This document shows positions 32,613 to 40,828 of a DNA stretch of 64,000 nucleotides, piece after piece. Both the position numbers and the translations under genes were made by a program. Source of the DNA: Microbispora hainanensis (GTDB taxonomy: Bacteria > Actinomycetota > Actinomycetes > Streptosporangiales > Streptosporangiaceae); NCBI RefSeq assembly GCF_006874475.1, contig NZ_VIRM01000022.1, positions 62,001-126,000 of the forward strand, in the 5' to 3' direction. The notes beneath the pieces were generated by a model. It made no database searches and was not told where the DNA came from. It saw only the letters and a program-made list of their open reading frames with translations. Every line of letters starts with the position of its first letter. Position 1 is the first letter of the stretch.

Positions 32613-33701
32613 TCACGCGGCCCGCCCGGGAGCGCGGGGCAGGGTCGCCGCCGCGCCGGTCGCGTCGCTCGGGACGCAGCCGCAGTCGGGGTGCGGCTCG
32701 CAGGTGCGGTGCCGCCAGCGCCACCCGGGCGACACCTCCAGCAGGCCGCCGGGCACGCGCCCCTCGTCGAGATAGGCCAGAGCCTGACCGGCCGCCTGCG
32801 CGGCGACCAGGCACGACAGCACCACGTCGCAGGCGATCTCACCCGCCGGGTAACCCCCGAGCCGGGCGCCCACGAGCGGCCAGGACGGATCCCGGTCGCG
32901 GCGGCCGAGATCGAGGCAGCGCAGGCAGGGGGTGAGCCCGGGGACGACGAAGGGCCCCACCGAGCCGTGTCCCTCGAAGGCGCAGACCAGCAGGTGGGGC
33001 ACCCCCTCGGCGACGATTTCGTGGACCAGCGTGGCGTCGAGCGGCTCGGCGGGCGCGAGGATCACCAGGTCGGGGCGTACCCCGCCGTCGGACAGACGGG
33101 AGGCGGCCCGCCCGGGCCAGGCGTTGACCGCGGGGGAGATCCGCCGGGCCGCGAGCACGGCGGCCTCCTCGCGGGTCGTCCCCGTCTCCGCGCGGCCGAG
33201 CCCGCCGGGGGCCACGTCGCCCCAGGTGGCCGTGCCGGGATCGACCACGCAGATGTGCCCTGCTCCCGCCGCGGCGAGGAGCGTGACGACCCGTGCGCCG
33301 ACCCGGCCCGCGCCGTACACGCGGATCCGGGCCGCTCGGCGCGCCGACATCGCGCTCATGCCGCCGTCGGTGGAGGTCAACGCCAGCCTGTCCAGGTCGG
33401 GGCGGAGGCGGTCGCGCTCGGCGAGTGGCAGGTCGGCGAGGGGCTCCGGCCGCGCCGCGGCGTCCTCGATCAGGCCGTGCGCGGCGAGCCGGGCGACGAC
33501 CTCCAGGGCGGACGCCTCGTCGAGGCCGCTGCTCGCCACCGCCTGCCGCAGGGTGCGGGCGCCGTCGAGGCCGTCGATCAGGCGGCGCACGGGCGGCTCG
33601 ACACCGGTCAGCACGACGGCCCGGAGCGGATGGACGCCGAACTGCAGCGTGCGGCCGTCCCGTTCGATCCGGCGCAGGACCGGCTTGAGGCGAGGTCTCA
33701 T
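32613..33701 (-). CDS. ThiF/E1-like adenylyltransferase-fold protein, cyclodehydratase-like
   Basis: A 362-residue protein. Residues ~1-95 look like a RiPP-recognition-type winged helix (RRLIDGLDGARTLRQAV, DEASALEVVARLAAHGLI). Residues ~115-330 are the ThiF fold: RIRVYGAGRVGARVVTLLAAAG, ICVVDPGTATWGDVAPG, LTPCLRCLDLGRRDRDP and, later, CEPHPDCGC, four cysteines that would bind zinc. This is the E1-like partner of TOMM azole synthesis, or a stand-alone relative. No YcaO, precursor peptide or dehydrogenase gene is in the window, so azole synthesis is not supported; it is a conserved neighbour of whiB7 (Rv3196 position). Divergent from the YgjP-type gene by 200 bp. Confidence 0.78.
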   Translation of the reverse strand: MRPRLKPVLRRIERDGRTLQFGVHPLRAVVLTGVEPPVRRLIDGLDGARTLRQAVASSGLDEASALEVVARLAAHGLIEDAAARPEPLADLPLAERDRLRPDLDRLALTSTDGGMSAMSARRAARIRVYGAGRVGARVVTLLAAAGAGHICVVDPGTATWGDVAPGGLGRAETGTTREEAAVLAARRISPAVNAWPGRAASRLSDGGVRPDLVILAPAEPLDATLVHEIVAEGVPHLLVCAFEGHGSVGPFVVPGLTPCLRCLDLGRRDRDPSWPLVGARLGGYPAGEIACDVVLSCLVAAQAAGQALAYLDEGRVPGGLLEVSPGWRWRHRTCEPHPDCGCVPSDATGAAATLPRAPGRAA

Positions 33702-33889
33702 AGTCGCCAGACCTTGCCATATGCCGGGTGGGCGCGGCGTCGATACCAGCGTGGCTGTGGATAATTACCGGGGTGATCGTGGTCGGTGAATATCCGCAAC
33801 CCCGTAGCTTTCACGCCCGCAAGGTCACGTTCGCCCGATTGACCAGGGAGAACGTGTACCACCCCCTGTGGAATTCGGCGCGTGTCGGC

Positions 33890-33895
33890 TACCTT
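33890..33895 (+). promoter_or_regulatory. Candidate -10 box (TACCTT) for a leaderless gene
   Basis: TACCTT ends seven bases before GTG 33902, where there is no ribosome binding site. The spacing puts the transcription start on the start codon. No convincing -35 is seen. Confidence 0.4.
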
Positions 33896-33901
33896 TCATA
33901 T

Positions 33902-34417
33902 GTGCCCCCCGAGACAGTCGAGGTTCGTCGGAGCGCACGACGGCGGCGAACCGTTTCCGCGTACCGCGATGGCGACAAGACCATCGTGCTGCTTCCGGCT
34001 GGTCTGAGCACGACCGACGAGGAGCAGTGGGTACGCCGCATGCTCGACCGCCTTGCGGCCAAGGAGCAGCGAAGACGCCCGAGCGACGACGACCTGCTCG
34101 AACGGGCGACGGAGCTTTCGGCGCGCTATCTGGACGGCAAGGCCCTGCCGGCAAGTGTCCGCTGGGTGGAGAACCAGCTGCACAGGTGGGGGTCGTGCAC
34201 CCCCGACCACGGCACGATCAGGTTGTCGGCCCGGCTGCGGGGCATGCCGGCCTGGGTGGTCGACTACGTCATCATGCACGAGCTCGTCCACCTGCTCGTG
34301 CCCAGTCACGGCCCGCGTTTCTGGGCGCTCGTGGAGCGCTACCCGCGGGCGGAACGTGCCAGGGGTTTCCTCGAAGGATTCTCGATGGCCGCCAACGGCG
34401 CGCCGGAGGAGTGTTGA
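33902..34417 (+). CDS. YgjP-type (DUF45) zinc metallopeptidase
   Basis: A 171-residue protein with the zincin core MHELVHLLVPSHGPRFWALVERYP (HExxH followed by the third-ligand His of the GxxFW region). Before it stands WGSCTPDHGTIRLSARLRGMP, the typical DUF45/YgjP strand. Such enzymes are small cytosolic peptidases, often near restriction or SprT-type genes; substrate unknown. GTG 33902 is chosen for the -10-like TACCTT seven bases upstream. The longer frame would begin with a hydrophobic segment (IPAWLWIITGVIVV) unlike the family. Overlaps the next gene by 4 bp. Confidence 0.85.
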   Translation: MPPETVEVRRSARRRRTVSAYRDGDKTIVLLPAGLSTTDEEQWVRRMLDRLAAKEQRRRPSDDDLLERATELSARYLDGKALPASVRWVENQLHRWGSCTPDHGTIRLSARLRGMPAWVVDYVIMHELVHLLVPSHGPRFWALVERYPRAERARGFLEGFSMAANGAPEEC

Positions 34418-35001
34418 CCCGGGTCGTCGCGGTGCTGGTCACTCCGGGCATGGCGGACGCGGCTCCGCCCGGCGTTGACCCGGCCGAGTTCCTGACGGCG
34501 ATGGCCGAGGACACCTATGAGATGGTCGCGGGGCTCGAACTCGTGCGGCCGGTGATCCTGTCGGCCGGCGTTCCGGGGCTTGAGGACATCGCGTGGCCGG
34601 GCACGCCCGTCCTGCGGATCGCCTCGCCCGCCGACGCCTTCGCCGTGCTGCCAGCCGGCGACGAGACCGCGGAGGAGGGCGTGGTCGTCAGCGCCGACGC
34701 CCCCGACCTGCCGCCGCTGCTGATCGGAAAGCTGTTCCGCGAGCTCGGGCGGGCCCACCTCGCGGTCTGCCCTGCCGAGGGCGGCGGTGCCGTCGCCGTG
34801 GCGGCGCGCCTGCCGGTCCCCGAGTGGGCCGCGCCCGACCTCGACGAGCCCGACGCCGTCGCGGCGATGCGCCGCCGTGCGCCGGGCCCCCGCATGGTCG
34901 CCACCGGTCCCGGCTGGCACCGGCTCAGGAAACCGCAGGACGTGGCCCGTCTCGACCCGGGGCTCGAAGGCTGGGACAACACCCGGGCTCTGCTGAGCTG
35001 A
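34414..35001 (+). CDS. Hypothetical protein, 195 aa, nucleotidyltransferase-like pattern
   Basis: The TTG at 34414 follows GGAGGA; GTG 34411 lies too close to it. The protein has a Rossmann-like alternation (VVAVLVTPGMADA, VRPVILSAGVP, TPVLRI, EEGVVVSADAPDLPPLLIGKLFRELG, HLAVCPAEGGGAVAVAARLPVPEWA). SADAPDLP and AVCPAEGGG resemble the acidic and product-binding loops of DUF2064/CofC-type transferases, but N-terminal nucleotide motifs are weak, so I leave the function open. It is translationally coupled with the peptidase before it and converges on the EEP protein 1 bp away. Confidence 0.6.
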   Translation: MTRVVAVLVTPGMADAAPPGVDPAEFLTAMAEDTYEMVAGLELVRPVILSAGVPGLEDIAWPGTPVLRIASPADAFAVLPAGDETAEEGVVVSADAPDLPPLLIGKLFRELGRAHLAVCPAEGGGAVAVAARLPVPEWAAPDLDEPDAVAAMRRRAPGPRMVATGPGWHRLRKPQDVARLDPGLEGWDNTRALLS

Positions 35002-35002
35002 T

Positions 35003-36010
35003 CTACAACTGCCGGGGCAGGCGGAGCTCGGCGAAGAACGCCCGGTGGTCGCTGCCCGGCACCCGGTGGACGCCGGTGCGCACGGCCGACGCCCGCTGGT
35101 CGTACAGCACGTGGTCGATCGTGATCAACGGCGGAAACCATCGGTCGGCGGGCCAGGTCGCGGTCAGGCCGCCGCCGGTCGCGCCGGCCGCGTCCGCGTA
35201 GCCCCGCCCGAGCACCGCGCGCAGCGCGGCGTGATCGAGGCTCGCGTTGAAGTCGCCCGCCAGGACGCGTACGACGCCGGGGGACGTGGCCGGGAGCGCC
35301 GCCAGATCGGCGTCCCACCGGGCCGCGTAGGGAGCGTTCAACGGCGCGAGGGTGTGCACGTCGACGATCTCCACGGGCGGCCCGGACGGCAGGGAGAGCC
35401 GGGCCCTCGGCATATGGTGACCGCCCTCGGGCACGAAGTCGGGCGCCGCGGTGAGGGGGTGACGCGCGTAGATCCCGCTGCCCGAGGGCCCGGGCCCGTC
35501 CTCCAGGTGCCGATAGGGCAGCAGGCGCGCCACGCCCGCCGCGTCCAGCGCCTCGACGGCCTCGGGAGTGAGCTCCTGGGTGGTGAGCACGTCCGGCCGG
35601 AGCCGGCGTACGAGGTCCACGACGGTCGCGGCGTCGCCCGCGCCGAAGAAGAGGTTGACCGTGAGGATCCGCAGCGACGGCCCGGCGGCCGTGGGGGCCG
35701 AGCCGGCCGCGCGGGGCAGGACCACGGCCGCCAGGAGCACCGACGCCGCCACCGCCACCGCGATCACGGCCGCACGCCGGGCGGCCAGCGCGATCGCCAC
35801 CGACAGGAGCGACGCGGCCGCGACGTAGGGCGTGCCCGTCATCAGCGCGACGCCCACTCCGCCAAGGGGGACGGCGCCGTCGGCCCCGGCGAGCCGGGCC
35901 GCCGCCCAGACCGCGAACGGCGCCACCGCGAACCACGCCAGGATCGGGGAGACCCGGAGCCTCCGGCGTGGGGGAGAGACGATCTCGCCGCCCACGTCCA
36001 GCTCGGTCAT
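35003..36010 (-). CDS. Membrane-anchored endonuclease/exonuclease/phosphatase family protein
   Basis: A 335-residue protein. Three hydrophobic segments fill residues ~22-102 (LAWFAVAPFAVWAAARL, GGVGVALMTGTPYVAAASLL, AAVIAVAVAASVLLAAVVL). The rest is the DNase I-like EEP fold: RILTVNLFFGAG, TQELTPEAVEAL (catalytic Glu), VHTLAPLNAP, LAGDFNASLDHAALR, IDHVLYDQR, GSDHRAFFAELRL (catalytic His). It faces the outside by topology and would cleave a phosphodiester or phospholipid; substrate unknown. Near-identical architecture is frequent in actinomycetes. Confidence 0.88.
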   Translation of the reverse strand: MTELDVGGEIVSPPRRRLRVSPILAWFAVAPFAVWAAARLAGADGAVPLGGVGVALMTGTPYVAAASLLSVAIALAARRAAVIAVAVAASVLLAAVVLPRAAGSAPTAAGPSLRILTVNLFFGAGDAATVVDLVRRLRPDVLTTQELTPEAVEALDAAGVARLLPYRHLEDGPGPSGSGIYARHPLTAAPDFVPEGGHHMPRARLSLPSGPPVEIVDVHTLAPLNAPYAARWDADLAALPATSPGVVRVLAGDFNASLDHAALRAVLGRGYADAAGATGGGLTATWPADRWFPPLITIDHVLYDQRASAVRTGVHRVPGSDHRAFFAELRLPRQL

Positions 36011-36093
36011 GGGGTGACACTAGCCACCGGACGGGAAACGCGGCGTAAGGGAGACGTGCGCGAACCGTGCACAGGGTGAACACCCTGCGGGCG

Positions 36094-36636
36094 TCAGGCG
36101 CGGCACAGCGACCGGGCGCGGCGGGCCAGCCGCCGCGTCGCCTCGTCGCTCAGCTCCGGGATCTCCTCCACCGGAAACCAGCGCAGGTCGAGGGACTCGT
36201 CGCTGATCACCGCCTCGGCCCCCGGCGGCGCGACCGCGCCGTACTCGACGTCGAGATGCCAGCTGTGCGGCGGGTGGCACCAGACCTTGTGCCGGTCGAG
36301 CGCGAGCGGGCCGTCCAGCAGGGTCAGCCCGGCGATGCCCGACTCCTCGGTGGCCTCGCGCAGGGCGACCTGCGCGAGCGTCGTGTCGGACGCCTCGCAG
36401 TGCCCGCCCATCGGCAGCCACATCCCGGCCTTGGGGTGCAGGGTCAGCAGCACCCGTTCGCCGTCGTGCGACAGGACGGCCGTCGTCGCCGTGAGGTGGC
36501 CGGGAGCGCACTCGCGCCACATCGCGTCCTCGTGGCCGCGCAGGTGCGTCAGGAACTCCTCGCGGAGCCGCTCCTCCTCAGGGGTGGGCGCGACCCATCC
36601 GGCCAGTACGGCTTGCGCGTCACGATGCAGGCTCAC
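36094..36636 (-). CDS. Nudix hydrolase
   Basis: A 180-residue Nudix protein. Nudix box GGHCEASDTTLAQVALREAT followed by EESGI has the REx2Ex-EExG core; it begins GGHC rather than GGxx5E, typical of a group acting on nucleoside diphosphate linked compounds in actinomycetes. Before it stands PAGMW-type KAGMWLPMGG. GTG start at 36636. It lies 29 bp downstream of the DUF2342 gene in the same direction, so probably in that transcript. Confidence 0.9.
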   Translation of the reverse strand: MSLHRDAQAVLAGWVAPTPEEERLREEFLTHLRGHEDAMWRECAPGHLTATTAVLSHDGERVLLTLHPKAGMWLPMGGHCEASDTTLAQVALREATEESGIAGLTLLDGPLALDRHKVWCHPPHSWHLDVEYGAVAPPGAEAVISDESLDLRWFPVEEIPELSDEATRRLARRARSLCRA

Positions 36637-36665
36637 CGGCGCAGCCTACCGACAGCAGCCCAGCC

Positions 36666-37961
36666 TTACTTGCCGGACTCCTCGCCGGTCGCCTCACCCG
36701 AGCCGGGCTCCTTGGGCTCCTCAGGCTCCTTGGGCTCCTCCAGCGCGGACAGGTCCCACTCGGCCTCGCCCTTCACGAACGACTCGGGGTTGTCCAGGTC
36801 GTCGGCGGTGGGCATCAGGTCGGGGTGACCCCAGACGGCGTCCCTGCCCTCGATTCCGCGCTCGGCGTCCAGGGCCTTCCACAGGGCGGCCGCCTCACGC
36901 AGCCGTCGCGGGCGCAGCTCCAGGCCCACCAGGGTGGCGAAGGTCCGCTCGGCCGGGCCGCCCGTGGCGCGGCGGCGCCGTACGGTCTCGGCCAGCGCCG
37001 CGGCGGACGGGAGCTTGCCCTCGGCGGCGGCGTCGACCACCGTGGCCACCCAGCCCTCGACCAGCGCGAGCGCGGTCTCCAGCCGGATGAGCGCGGCCTT
37101 CTGCCGCTCGGTCTCCTCGGGCTTGAGCAGCTCGCCGCCGCCCAGGACCTCCTGGATCCGCTCGGGGTCGCTGAGGTCGAGCCCCTGGAGCTTGTCCTGC
37201 AGGGCGGACACGTCCACCGTGATGCCCTGGGCGTACTCCTCGACCGTGCCGAGCAGGTGCGCCCGCAGCCACGGCACGTGCTGGAAGAGCCGGTGGTGCG
37301 CCGCCTCGCGGAGCGCCAGGTAGAGGCGGATCTCGTCGGAGGGCGTCTCCAGGCCGCTGCTGAACGCGGCCACGCCTCCGGGCAGCAGGGCGGCGGTGTC
37401 CGACAGCGGCAGGCCGATGTCGGAGGAGCCGACCACCTCGCGGGCGAGCGAGCCGAGGGCCTGGCCGATCTGCTGGCCGACCATCATGCTGCCCATCTGC
37501 CGGAGCATGCCCATGAGCGGCCCGGCCACGGCCTGCGCCTCGGGCGGCAGGCCCGCCCCGCCGAGCGTGCCGCCCATCGTCTCGACCATCTGGGCGGCGA
37601 CGGGATCGCACAGCTGCTTCCAGACCGGGATCGTCTTCTCGATCCACTCCGACCGGCTCCAGGCCTGCGGGGTGGTCACGCCGCTCGGCAGCGTGGTCAC
37701 CTCGTTGAGCCACAGGTCGGCCAGGTTGAGGGCCTCGACGATCTGGCGTCGCTCGCCCTCCATGACGCTCGGATCGCCCTCGGCGACCACGGCGTGCCGT
37801 GCGATGTTCTTCGCCATGTCCCAGTTGACGGGACCGGCCTCCGGTGAGGCCGACAGCATGTCGGCGAACTGCCGCATGGCCGCGGCGATCTGCTCCGGGC
37901 TGCCGAACATGGCGAACGGGTTGTCGTTGGGGTCGTTTTCGCGACCTGGCAGGTCAGTCAC
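36666..37961 (-). CDS. Zinc-dependent metalloprotease-like protein (DUF2342)
   Basis: A 431-residue protein of the DUF2342 group (Rv3195 position). The signature is the central helix REAAHHRLFQHVPWLRAHL, a modified zincin-like site, preceded by GLPLSDTAALLPGGVAAFSSGL and followed by the acidic helix GTVEEYAQGITVDVSAL. The N-terminus (NPFAMFGSPEQIAAAMRQFADML) and QMVETMGGTLGG region are typical. The C-terminal tail is acidic with EEPKEPEEPKEPGSGE repeats. No signal peptide: it is cytosolic. Proteolysis by members is unproven. The GTG start has GAGGTG upstream. Conserved beside the PDZ protease and UPF0182 genes. Confidence 0.88.
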   Translation of the reverse strand: MTDLPGRENDPNDNPFAMFGSPEQIAAAMRQFADMLSASPEAGPVNWDMAKNIARHAVVAEGDPSVMEGERRQIVEALNLADLWLNEVTTLPSGVTTPQAWSRSEWIEKTIPVWKQLCDPVAAQMVETMGGTLGGAGLPPEAQAVAGPLMGMLRQMGSMMVGQQIGQALGSLAREVVGSSDIGLPLSDTAALLPGGVAAFSSGLETPSDEIRLYLALREAAHHRLFQHVPWLRAHLLGTVEEYAQGITVDVSALQDKLQGLDLSDPERIQEVLGGGELLKPEETERQKAALIRLETALALVEGWVATVVDAAAEGKLPSAAALAETVRRRRATGGPAERTFATLVGLELRPRRLREAAALWKALDAERGIEGRDAVWGHPDLMPTADDLDNPESFVKGEAEWDLSALEEPKEPEEPKEPGSGEATGEESGK

Positions 37962-38043
37962 CGCGCCACCTCGTGCAGGATGGAGGAGTCCACATCCGCC
38001 ACGTTATCCGCCGTGGGGCGGATCAGTGCAAAGTGAGGACCTC

Positions 38044-39114
38044 GTGCCTACCTCGAAACGCCTGCGTCCCCCCGTCGTCGCCGTCACCGGCGCCGCCTCC
38101 GGTCTCGGCCGGGCGTTCCTCGCGAAAGTGGCCTCGTCTGCGGATTTCCGCCGCGTCGTGGCCATCGACGAGCAGCGCGGCGACACCCCGGACGTCACCT
38201 GGCGGGTCCTCGACATTCGCGATCCGCTCTTGGCGAACCGGATCTCCGATGTGGACGTCCTGGTGCATCTCGGCACGGACGAGTCGCTCGACACCGACCC
38301 CGCCGCGCGCCGCCGCTACAACCTGCGCGCCGCCCAGACCGTGCTCACGGCCTGCGCCGCGGCCCGGGTGCGGCGGGTCGTGCTGGTCACGAGCGCGATG
38401 GTGTACGGCGCCGCCGCCGACAACCCGGTGCCCCTGCCCGAGGACGCGCCGGTCGCGGCCGAGCCCGACACCGGCCTGGTGGGCGACCACCTGGAGATCG
38501 AGGCCCTGGCGCGGCGGTCGCTGCGGGCGCACCCCGGCCTGGAGGTGATCGTGCTGCGGCCCGCCGCCCTGGTCGGGCCGGGCGTCGACACCGTCATCAC
38601 CCGCCACTTCGAGGCGCCGCGGCTGCTCGTGGTGAAGGGCTGCCTGCCGCGCTGGCAGTTCTGCCACGTAGACGACCTGGTGTCCGCACTGGAGGCCGCC
38701 GCCCTGGGCCGCGTCGGCGGCGTCGTGGCGGTCGGCTCCGAGGGCTGGCTGGAGATGGAGCAGGTGGAGGAGATCTCCGGCCTGAAGCGGTTCGAGCTGC
38801 CGGCGGGGCTGACGTTCGGCACCGCGCAGCGGCTGCACCGGCTCGGCATCACGCCGACGGCCGCGACCGACCTCCACTACGTGGTCTATCCCTGGGTGGT
38901 CGACGGCGTGGCGCTGCGGGAGGCGGGCTGGAAGCCGGCCTGGACCAACGAGGCCGCGCTGCGGGAGCTGCTCGAACTGTGCGAGGGCAGGCACGCGGTC
39001 GTCGGCCGCCGCCTGTCGGGCAAGGAGGCCACGATCACCGCGGCGGGCGCGACCGTCGCGGTCATCGGCACCGCCGCGATCGTCCGGGCCGCCCGCCGCA
39101 AGCGCCGCACCTGA
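38044..39114 (+). CDS. NAD-dependent epimerase/dehydratase-like protein with C-terminal anchor
   Basis: A 356-residue extended SDR. Nucleotide loop VVAVTGAASGLGRAFL, then VDVLVHLGTDESLDT, VVLVTSAMVYGAAAD (Tyr of the active site region), LRPAALVGPGVDTVI, FCHVDDLVSALEAA. The lysine of the YxxxK motif is not clear, as DHLEIEALARRS stands there, so catalysis may be lost or altered. A C-terminal hydrophobic helix (AGATVAVIGTAAIVRAARRK) would anchor it to the membrane. The GTG at 38044 follows GAGGA. It begins a + strand run with moaE, the PDZ protease and UPF0182. Confidence 0.8.
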   Translation: MPTSKRLRPPVVAVTGAASGLGRAFLAKVASSADFRRVVAIDEQRGDTPDVTWRVLDIRDPLLANRISDVDVLVHLGTDESLDTDPAARRRYNLRAAQTVLTACAAARVRRVVLVTSAMVYGAAADNPVPLPEDAPVAAEPDTGLVGDHLEIEALARRSLRAHPGLEVIVLRPAALVGPGVDTVITRHFEAPRLLVVKGCLPRWQFCHVDDLVSALEAAALGRVGGVVAVGSEGWLEMEQVEEISGLKRFELPAGLTFGTAQRLHRLGITPTAATDLHYVVYPWVVDGVALREAGWKPAWTNEAALRELLELCEGRHAVVGRRLSGKEATITAAGATVAVIGTAAIVRAARRKRRT

Positions 39115-39128
39115 CGGGCCGCAGGCAC

Positions 39129-39134
39129 TACCCT
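39129..39134 (+). promoter_or_regulatory. Candidate -10 box (TACCCT) for moaE
   Basis: TACCCT ends eight bases before GTG 39142 with no ribosome binding site between, the leaderless arrangement. A -35 was not identified. Confidence 0.35.
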
Positions 39135-39141
39135 CGGTGAC

Positions 39142-39567
39142 GTGGACGTCATCCGATTGCTGGGCATTCGCGACACCCCGTTGTCCGTGGACGAGGTGCT
39201 GGGCGCGGTGGAGGACCACGCCGCCGGAGGCACCGCGGTCTTCGTCGGCACCGTGCGCGAGCAGGACGGCGGCAGGCCGGTGACACTCCTGTCCTACTCG
39301 GCGCATCCGTCCGCCGAGGAGCGCCTGCGCAGGGTCGCGGAGAAGGTCGCGGCGGATTTCCCCGTCACCGCCCTGGCGGCCGTCCACCGGGTGGGCGACC
39401 TGCGCCTGGGGGAGATCGCCGTCGTCGTGGCGGCCGCCTGCCCCCACCGCGGCGAGGCGTTCGAGGCGTGCCGCAGGCTGATCGACGACCTCAAGCACGA
39501 GGTGCCCATCTGGAAGCACCAGGTGTTCGCCGACGGGGACGCCGAGTGGGTCGGCGCCTGCGACTGA
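39142..39567 (+). CDS. moaE: Molybdopterin synthase catalytic subunit
   Basis: A 141-residue MoaE. Recognised by GTAVFVGTVREQDGG, LSYSAHPSAEERLRR, VHRVGDLRLGEIAVVVAAACPHRGEAF and the active-site lysine region HEVPIWKHQVFADGDAEWVG. It adds the dithiolene sulfurs to precursor Z during molybdenum cofactor synthesis, taking sulfur from MoaD; no moaD or other moa gene is nearby. The GTG at 39142 has no Shine-Dalgarno but TACCCT upstream, hence probably leaderless. Confidence 0.95.
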   Translation: MDVIRLLGIRDTPLSVDEVLGAVEDHAAGGTAVFVGTVREQDGGRPVTLLSYSAHPSAEERLRRVAEKVAADFPVTALAAVHRVGDLRLGEIAVVVAAACPHRGEAFEACRRLIDDLKHEVPIWKHQVFADGDAEWVGACD

Positions 39568-39598
39568 TGCACCCGGAATGCCCGGAGCCCGGAACGCA

Positions 39599-39604
39599 TA
39601 GAGT
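39599..39604 (+). promoter_or_regulatory. Candidate -10 box (TAGAGT) for the PDZ protease gene
   Basis: TAGAGT ends seven bases before ATG 39611 and no ribosome binding site intervenes. The message is likely leaderless. Confidence 0.45.
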
Positions 39605-39610
39605 TCGTCC

Positions 39611-40657
39611 ATGTCCCGACGCGCTCTGACCCTGCTGGTCGCGGGATTCCTCGCGCTCGCGCTGGCCGTGATCGGCGCCATGCTGCCGGTGCCGTACGTC
39701 GTGCTGAGCCCCGGACCCACCGAGAACACGATCGGGGACGTCAAGGGGAAACCGGTCATCACGATCTCGGGTCATGAGACCTATCCCACCCAGGGCAGGC
39801 TGAGCCTGGTCACCGTCGCCTACCAGGGCGGGCCCGACAACCGTCTCGACCTGATCACCGCGCTGCGCGGCTGGCTCGACCCGACGGTCGCCGTGGTGCC
39901 GGAGGAGACGCTGTTCCCGAAGTCCACCTCGGCCGAGCAGGTCCAGGAGCAGAACACACAGGAGATGACCGACTCGCAGCAGTCGGCCACCGCCGCCGCG
40001 CTGAACGCCCTCAAGATCCCCACCGAGAAGGTGATCACGGTCGCCGGGACCGACAAGGGCACGCCGGCCGACGGCAAGCTCAAGCCGGGCGACGAGATCA
40101 CGGCGGTGGACGGCAAGACGGTGGGAGAGCTCTCGTCCGTCGCCTCGTCCGTGCAGAGCCGCAAGCCCGGCGAGCAGGTGACGTTCACGGTCAAGCGCTC
40201 CGGCGCCTCGACGCAGGTGCAGGTCGGCACCGTGGCGGGCGACGACGGCAAGGCCAAGGTCGGTGTCCAGATGCGCTCGGGCTACCGGTTCCCGTTCAAG
40301 GTCGACATCAGCGTCGGCGAGGTCGGCGGGCCGAGCGCGGGCCTGATGTTCTCGCTGGGCATCTACGACAAGCTGACGCCGGGGGCGCTCACCGGAGGCA
40401 TGTCGGTCGCGGGCACCGGGACCATCGACCCGGCCGGACAGGTCGGCCCGATCGGCGGGATCGAGCAGAAGATGGTCGGCGCGCGCCGGGCCGGGGCGAC
40501 CGTCTTCCTCACGCCAGCGGGCAACTGCGCCGACGCCGTCAAGGCCGCGCCCGCCGGGCTGCGCCTGGTGCGGGTCGAGACGCTGGACGGCGCCATCAAG
40601 GCGATCGACGCCCTGCGCGATCACAAGGGCGAGGTCCCCGCCTGCCCGGCCGGCTGA
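39611..40657 (+). CDS. Membrane-anchored PDZ/Lon-type (S16) serine protease
   Basis: A 348-residue protein (Rv3194c position). An N-terminal hydrophobic helix (LTLLVAGFLALALAVIGAML) anchors it, with the rest outside. Residues ~140-205 form a PDZ domain (TDKGTPADGKLKPGDEITAVDGKTVG). The C-terminal S16 peptidase has the Ser/Lys dyad: EVGGPSAGLMF (Ser 242) and GIEQKMVGARRAG (Lys 287), spaced as in Lon. It resembles the YlbL/SepM group that clips membrane or surface proteins. The ATG likely begins a leaderless mRNA. It is next to UPF0182 in many actinobacteria. Confidence 0.92.
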   Translation: MSRRALTLLVAGFLALALAVIGAMLPVPYVVLSPGPTENTIGDVKGKPVITISGHETYPTQGRLSLVTVAYQGGPDNRLDLITALRGWLDPTVAVVPEETLFPKSTSAEQVQEQNTQEMTDSQQSATAAALNALKIPTEKVITVAGTDKGTPADGKLKPGDEITAVDGKTVGELSSVASSVQSRKPGEQVTFTVKRSGASTQVQVGTVAGDDGKAKVGVQMRSGYRFPFKVDISVGEVGGPSAGLMFSLGIYDKLTPGALTGGMSVAGTGTIDPAGQVGPIGGIEQKMVGARRAGATVFLTPAGNCADAVKAAPAGLRLVRVETLDGAIKAIDALRDHKGEVPACPAG

Positions 40658-40710
40658 CCGTACGACCCGGGCGCGGGGCCGTGACCTGCTCGTCCTGTCC
40701 GCACGTGGCG

Positions 40711-40740
40711 TCGTGATAACGATCAGATCTGTTACCACGA
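40711..40740 (+). promoter_or_regulatory. Inverted repeat upstream of the UPF0182 gene
   Basis: TCGTGATAAC (40711-40720) and GTTACCACGA (40731-40740) are complementary at 9 of 10 positions across a 10-bp spacer. It is in the 171-bp gap before the UPF0182 gene and looks like a dimer binding site; the cognate regulator is unknown. Confidence 0.55.
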
Positions 40741-40828
40741 CCACGCCAATCGCGGTGTAGGTTTCCAAGCACGGACCGTTGCCCTCTGACAATCATGGCC
40801 CTGCCAATCTGAGACAAGGGGTTGAGCG

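Noticed and set aside
32613-33701. Thiazole/oxazole RiPP biosynthetic cluster
   Set aside because: Only one ThiF-like gene is present, with no YcaO, precursor, dehydrogenase or transporter dedicated to it.
33728-33901. Longer start for the YgjP-type gene giving an N-terminal membrane helix
   Set aside because: The extension has no ribosome binding site and does not fit the family; GTG 33902 has a -10 box at the right distance.
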